From Planctomycetota bacterium (GTDB lineage: Bacteria > Planctomycetota > MHYJ01 > JACQXL01), in the NCBI GenBank assembly GCA_030018555.1, contig JASEHY010000008.1, positions 1 through 17,048 on the forward strand: DNA of 17,048 nt, written 5' to 3'. The position numbers and the translations under genes are program-made. Within the stretch, counting starts at the first letter, position 1. Each line of letters starts with the position of its first letter. The notes under the pieces are model-generated. The model was not told where the DNA came from and searched no databases. It was given only the letters and a program-made list of their open reading frames with translations. Below, piece after piece: positions 14,034-17,048 of this stretch.

Positions 14034-14345
14034 TTATTTACGCGGTTTAGTCCCGACGTTCGTCGGGACTGTTTTCAGAAAATGATGGTCCAGCAACCCG
14101 GCTATCTTATTTATAAGGTTCTCGTCGCCCAATGGCCTGCCGATTTTGGTGGCTTTTCTTATGGTGTTTATTTCTTTATTGGTCGGCTCTACCTTCAAGA
14201 ATTCAATATACCACTTTCTTTCCTCTTTGTCAAATAATTGCTCTCTTAACACCTCGTCAGGCACATCTAAAACATGCGACTTGGCGCTGGAGTAGAGATA
14301 ATCTTCTTCCTGCCTGACCAAAGGGCCAGAACCGAGGCATCCCAT
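14034..14345 (-). pseudogene. C-terminal remnant of a REP-associated (RAYT) Y1-family transposase
   Basis: About 103 codons. LVRQEEDYLYSSAKSHV matches the post-catalytic motif of RAYT/IS200-like transposases (usually following a ...NPxRAxLV segment, then EDxxWSSxRxH). EPTNKEINTIRKATKIGRPLGDENLINKI followed by a basic ...KPRK tail matches the usual C-terminus (xEAELxxLRxSxxRGRPxGDExW...RPRGRPRK). The N-terminal half with the HUH motif and catalytic tyrosine is missing; upstream on that strand lies the proS promoter. It is therefore a truncated, inactive copy. The first 8 codons of the open frame are outside the similarity. The 3' end carries a perfect palindrome (14049-14070). Confidence 0.75.
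14049..14070. repeat. REP-like palindrome at the end of the transposase remnant
   Basis: AGTCCCGACG (14049-14058) and CGTCGGGACT (14061-14070) are perfect complements around TT. It lies within the last codons of the transposase remnant, where RAYT genes are commonly flanked by the REP hairpins they act on. Two weaker hairpins lie just outside, at about 14004-14023. Confidence 0.75.
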
Positions 14346-14381
14346 TGGAGGGAGTATTCCTTGACCAATTCCAAGTTTTTC

Positions 14382-14410
14382 TTGACAGGTATCAGTTTAA
14401 TCTGTTAAAT
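14382..14410 (+). promoter_or_regulatory. proS promoter, probably giving a leaderless or near-leaderless mRNA
   Basis: TTGACA (14382-14387), a 17-bp spacer, then TTAAAT (14405-14410). The ATG is at 14419, only 8 bases after the -10 box, so transcription would begin at or within about 2 bases of the start codon. No Shine-Dalgarno is present. A second TTGACC at 14361-14366 has no matching -10 at standard spacing. Confidence 0.6.
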
Positions 14411-14418
14411 TCCGTCAT

Positions 14419-16167
14419 ATGAAATGGACCAATAGTTTTATACCGACTCTAAAAGAAGACCCTGCCGAGGCAGAGAGTCTGAGCCATAAGTTAATGATAA
14501 GGGCAGGTCTCATCCGCAAACTTTCAGCCGGCACCTATAATTATCTGCCACTGGGAACAAGGGTTCTGAATAAAGTAATTAACATTGTTCGCGAGGAGAT
14601 GGACGGTTCTGGTTCTCTGGAAGTGCTTTTACCTGCGCTTCATCCGCCTGAGCCGTGGGAACAGACAGGTAGATTGAAGGATTTCGGCGACATCATCTTC
14701 AAAATCAAAGACCGCAGCGGCAAATTAAACCTGCTCGGCCCTACTCACGAAGAAATTATTACCCTTCTGGTAAGCAATGAAATATCTTCCTACAGACAAT
14801 TGCCCGTCATCCTTTATCAGATACAGACAAAATTCCGTGATGAAATAAGACCCCGCTTCGGAGTGATTCGTAGCAAAGAGTTTATAATGATGGATGCATA
14901 TAGTTTTGATATTGATGAAGAAGGTCTTGAGAAGAGTTACCGTAAGATGTATAAAGCGTATTGTCGTATCTTTGACCGTTGCGGATTATCCTATCATATC
15001 ATAGAGGCAGACCCCGGTTTAATGGGGGGTAAGGGGTCTCATGAATTCACCTGCCCTTCACCTGCAGGGGAAGATTTGTTTATAAAATGTGGTAATTGTA
15101 ACTACAGCGCCAATCCTAATTTCGCTCCGATAAATGAGTTCGGAGATAAGAGTTCGGAGACGCCGAACTCCTCATTAAAACCTCTTAAAGATATCCTCAC
15201 ACCGGACAAGTCATCCATTGAGGCAGTAAGCAAGTTTCTTAATGTCCAGCCAACAGAGATGGTCAAGACGATGGTCTGTCGCACCCCAACAGGTCAGATA
15301 GCAGTATTGTTGCGCGGCGACCACGAACTCAACTTTGCTAAACTCGCCAGACTGGTCTCTGCTCCAGTGGTGGAACTATCTGATGAGAAGACGATAGAAA
15401 AGGTAACCGGTGGAGCAATGGGGTTTTCAGGTCCGGTCGGCTTATCCGCCAGAGGCGGACCTACTGGAAATATAAAAATAATCGCTGATTATTCGGTGCT
15501 GGAAATGAAGAACTTTGTTACCGGTGCTAATAAGAAAGATATGCACTTCTTGAATGTTAATATCAATCGTGATTTTAAGATAGACCGGAGTGCTGATGTG
15601 AGAATAATCACGGAACAAGACCCCTGTCCTTCTTGCGGGAAACGGATGTTGAAGATTATGACTGGCATAGAATTAGGACACATCTTCAAACTCGGGACCA
15701 AATATTCCGAGGCACTCAATGCCTGTTTCCTTGATGAGAAGGGGAAACGGCTTCCTATGATAATGGGTTGCTACGGTATAGGGGTGAATAGAATTATCGC
15801 ATCTGCTATTGAAAACTCCTATGACGAGAATGGCATTATCTGGACCAACTCAATTGCGCCCTATCAGGTAATAATTATTTCTATCAATCCAGCCGATAAG
15901 AGAATCAGAGAGGTCTCGGAAAAACTCTATCAGGACCTCAGGGCAAACTCTATTGAAGTACTCTGGGATGACCGTGATACTTCACCGGGCGTGAAATTTA
16001 AGGACGCTGATTTGCTCGGCATTCCATTGATAGTAACAGTTGGCAAGGGGCTGAAAGATAAGGTGGGGGGGAAGGTTGACATCAAATACCGCTCCAGCGG
16101 GAAAAAGGAAAGTATTGGAGTGGATAAGGTGTTGGAACACATAAGTTCAAGGGTTCAAGGAGTTTAA
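14419..16167 (+). CDS. proS: Prolyl-tRNA synthetase (bacterial type, with editing domain)
   Basis: 582 residues, the usual length for the bacterial form that charges tRNA-Pro and carries an INS editing domain. The start MKWTNSFIPTLKEDPAEAES matches family N-termini. Class II motif 1 lies near AGTYNYLPLGTRV (37-49), with GPTHEE at 107-112; motif 2 is TKFRDEIRPRFGVIRSKEF (137-155), and motif 3 is GCYGIGVNRIIASAIE (450-465). The INS domain spans about 225-395 (MVKTMV, LLRGDHELNFAKL, GFSGPVGL). The C-terminal anticodon-binding domain starts about 480 (SIAPYQV, WDDRDTSPGVKFKDADLLGIP). Two palindromic repeats are read in frame: residues 239-253 in a variable linker and about 343-350 between GPVGL and KIIAD, where homologues are shorter. 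The stop codon and last codons lie in a long inverted repeat. Confidence 0.97.
   Translation: MKWTNSFIPTLKEDPAEAESLSHKLMIRAGLIRKLSAGTYNYLPLGTRVLNKVINIVREEMDGSGSLEVLLPALHPPEPWEQTGRLKDFGDIIFKIKDRSGKLNLLGPTHEEIITLLVSNEISSYRQLPVILYQIQTKFRDEIRPRFGVIRSKEFIMMDAYSFDIDEEGLEKSYRKMYKAYCRIFDRCGLSYHIIEADPGLMGGKGSHEFTCPSPAGEDLFIKCGNCNYSANPNFAPINEFGDKSSETPNSSLKPLKDILTPDKSSIEAVSKFLNVQPTEMVKTMVCRTPTGQIAVLLRGDHELNFAKLARLVSAPVVELSDEKTIEKVTGGAMGFSGPVGLSARGGPTGNIKIIADYSVLEMKNFVTGANKKDMHFLNVNINRDFKIDRSADVRIITEQDPCPSCGKRMLKIMTGIELGHIFKLGTKYSEALNACFLDEKGKRLPMIMGCYGIGVNRIIASAIENSYDENGIIWTNSIAPYQVIIISINPADKRIREVSEKLYQDLRANSIEVLWDDRDTSPGVKFKDADLLGIPLIVTVGKGLKDKVGGKVDIKYRSSGKKESIGVDKVLEHISSRVQGV
15133..15176. repeat. 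Palindromic repeat read in frame within proS (first)
   Basis: AATGAG (15133-15138) is inverted at 15171-15176. AGTTCGGAGA occurs as a direct repeat at 15137-15146 and 15151-15160. AGTTCGG (15151-15157) pairs with CCGAACT (15163-15169). It encodes NEFGDKSSETPNSSL in the linker leading into the editing domain. Confidence 0.7.
15445..15459. repeat. Palindromic repeat read in frame within proS (second)
   Basis: TCCGCC (15445-15450), loop AGA, GGCGGA (15454-15459), flanked by AGGTCC/GGACCT. It encodes SARGG, inside a stretch of about eight residues with no counterpart expected between GPVGL and the following IIAD strand. It resembles the intergenic CCCGCC/GGCGGG hairpins at 7660-7674 and 9629-9644. 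Confidence 0.65.
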
Positions 16168-16221
16168 GGGGTTCAAGAGAAATACGCCTTGAACCTTTTG
16201 AACCCCTTGAACATTTGAACT
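16144..16221. repeat. 34-bp imperfect inverted repeat of GTTCAAGG units across the proS stop
   Basis: The left arm 16144-16177 and right arm 16188-16221 are complementary over 34 positions with about 6 mismatches, separated by 10 bases. Each arm is built of three to four GTTCAAGG-like units. The proS stop codon (16165-16167) is inside the left arm, so the final residues SSRVQGV come from the repeat. In RNA it would form one long hairpin; TCTTTTG follows, so partial termination is possible. Confidence 0.85.
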
Positions 16222-16228
16222 CTTTTGT

Positions 16229-16789
16229 ATGGTTCGTATTAGTTGTTTATTGGTGCTTTTACTATTAGGTTCTGGATGTGTGAGTAGTTCTGTCTCAAAG
16301 ACAGCCGTCTCACCCGGTGAGATAAAGATTTCATATTTCCAGTTGGCGAAGGGAAAATCAGCCAAAGAGCCGATTGGTATTTATATCGCAATGGTTTCCA
16401 GAGAAAGAAATCTTAAATACGGCACGAGATTAGATGAGATGCTTGAACAAATAAATACCCCTGAAGTGTCGGTCATTGACGATGAGACCGCGGGCGAGGT
16501 ATTTAGATATCTCAATCAGGAGGATTTTTTCTCGCTCTCGTCCACCCCTCTGAATGAGTTCAACATAAATGACTTGAAAAGATTAACCTTTTTTACTAAA
16601 ATAATCAGTGTGGATATAAATGGTGTTCAGCACAGTGTCTGCTATGAGAAATTACTGCCCCAGCAGAGAGAGAAATTTAATCGTATTCAACAGGCAATAT
16701 TTCTCTTTCTTACCGCTGCGACGCCCAGGGCTTCTATTCAACTGCAGGACTGGCGTGAATCGTTTAAGGAGCATTTGGAAAGCAAATAA
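16229..16789 (+). CDS. Lipoprotein of unknown function
   Basis: 186 residues with a short signal ending LLGSG-C17, a good lipobox, then a polar stretch (VSSSVSKTAVSPGE). The mature domain starts with strands (EIKISYFQLAKGK, PIGIYIAMVSRERN) and has alpha/beta character (EVSVIDDETAGEVFRYLNQEDFF, RLTFFTKIISVDINGVQHSVCYEK) followed by C-terminal helices (REKFNRIQQAIFLFL). I do not recognise a family. The ATG follows the long inverted repeat directly, without a Shine-Dalgarno, and the stop is 9 bp before purB, so it is probably co-transcribed with proS and purB. Two cysteines (C6 in the signal, C17 lipidated) precede one in the mature domain. Confidence 0.75.
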   Translation: MVRISCLLVLLLLGSGCVSSSVSKTAVSPGEIKISYFQLAKGKSAKEPIGIYIAMVSRERNLKYGTRLDEMLEQINTPEVSVIDDETAGEVFRYLNQEDFFSLSSTPLNEFNINDLKRLTFFTKIISVDINGVQHSVCYEKLLPQQREKFNRIQQAIFLFLTAATPRASIQLQDWRESFKEHLESK

Positions 16790-16798
16790 TTATCTACT

Positions 16799-17048
16799 AT
16801 GAAAAACAGAGATTTTCAGGAATATCAATCGCCCTTAATTACTCGTTACGGGAGACCAGAGATGCTTTATATTTTCTCTGATGAATACCGTCTCAGGACC
16901 CACCGACGAATCTGGATTGCTCTCGCGGAAACAGAAAGGACATTGGGACTACCTATTAAAAAGGCACAGATTACCGAGATGAAGCGATTTGAGGATAAAA
17001 TCAACTATAAACGGATTATGGAGTGGGAAGCAAAGACCAATCACGATT
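16799..17048 (+). CDS. purB: Adenylosuccinate lyase, 5' part (runs off the window)
   Basis: 83 complete codons of an open frame that continues past the window edge. Start ATG 16799, MKNRDFQEYQSPLITRYGRP. The segment EYQSPLITRYGRPEMLYIFSD followed by RIWIALAETERTLGLPI and ending AKTNHD fits the N-terminal domain of PurB, which cleaves SAICAR and adenylosuccinate in purine synthesis; NHD should lead into the conserved HDVxAHV region just beyond the end. There is no Shine-Dalgarno; only 9 bp separate it from the preceding stop. Confidence 0.9.
   Translation, partial: MKNRDFQEYQSPLITRYGRPEMLYIFSDEYRLRTHRRIWIALAETERTLGLPIKKAQITEMKRFEDKINYKRIMEWEAKTNHD

Noticed and set aside
16147..16365. Minus-strand frame opposite the 16229 lipoprotein
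   Set aside because: Its C-terminal part is translated GTTCAAGG repeat and the plus-strand frame has a lipobox and good gene context.

Overview
The window looks like chromosomal DNA of an uncultured Gram-negative bacterium of planctomycete or PVC type. This placement is an inference with low confidence. It rests on the Ser/Thr kinase fused to a formylglycine-generating-enzyme (FGE) domain, the many lipoproteins, housekeeping genes mostly without a Shine-Dalgarno sequence, and the many dispersed palindromic repeats. No rRNA, tRNA or CRISPR was seen.

Layout. Minus strand, 110-5944: ispG, then a kinase-FGE fusion, then a secreted HEAT-like protein. Plus strand, 6211-7557: rpmF (bL32) and plsX, behind near-consensus promoters. 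7739-9030: a DUF3568-type lipoprotein and a membrane-anchored DUF2914-type protein, embedded in repeats. 9031-9659: 629 bp without a convincing gene, holding eleven CAGT repeats and a structured leader. 9660-13941: a five-gene envelope operon with two LPP20/FlgP/FlgT-like lipoproteins, a two-helix glycine-zipper membrane protein and two tandem FlgO/CsgG-like secreted proteins. 14034-14345: the C-terminal remnant of a REP-associated (RAYT-type) Y1 transposase with a perfect palindrome in its 3' end. 14419-17048: proS, an unknown lipoprotein, and the 5' part of purB, which runs off the window.

Function. The core genes serve isoprenoid precursor synthesis (IspG), the ribosome (bL32), phospholipid synthesis (PlsX), proline charging (ProS) and purine synthesis (PurB). 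The accessory genes are nearly all envelope proteins, and the 9660-13941 operon is a plausible outer-membrane or periplasmic assembly unit.

The most unusual feature is the density of inverted-repeat elements. They fill the gaps between genes and also sit inside reading frames without breaking them: twice in ispG, twice in proS, and possibly in the HEAT and FGE proteins. Several gene ends (proS, the DUF3568 gene, the transposase remnant) lie within repeat copies. Two simple-sequence tracts, eleven G in the FGE domain and eleven CAGT at 9292, are of the kind that can vary in length.
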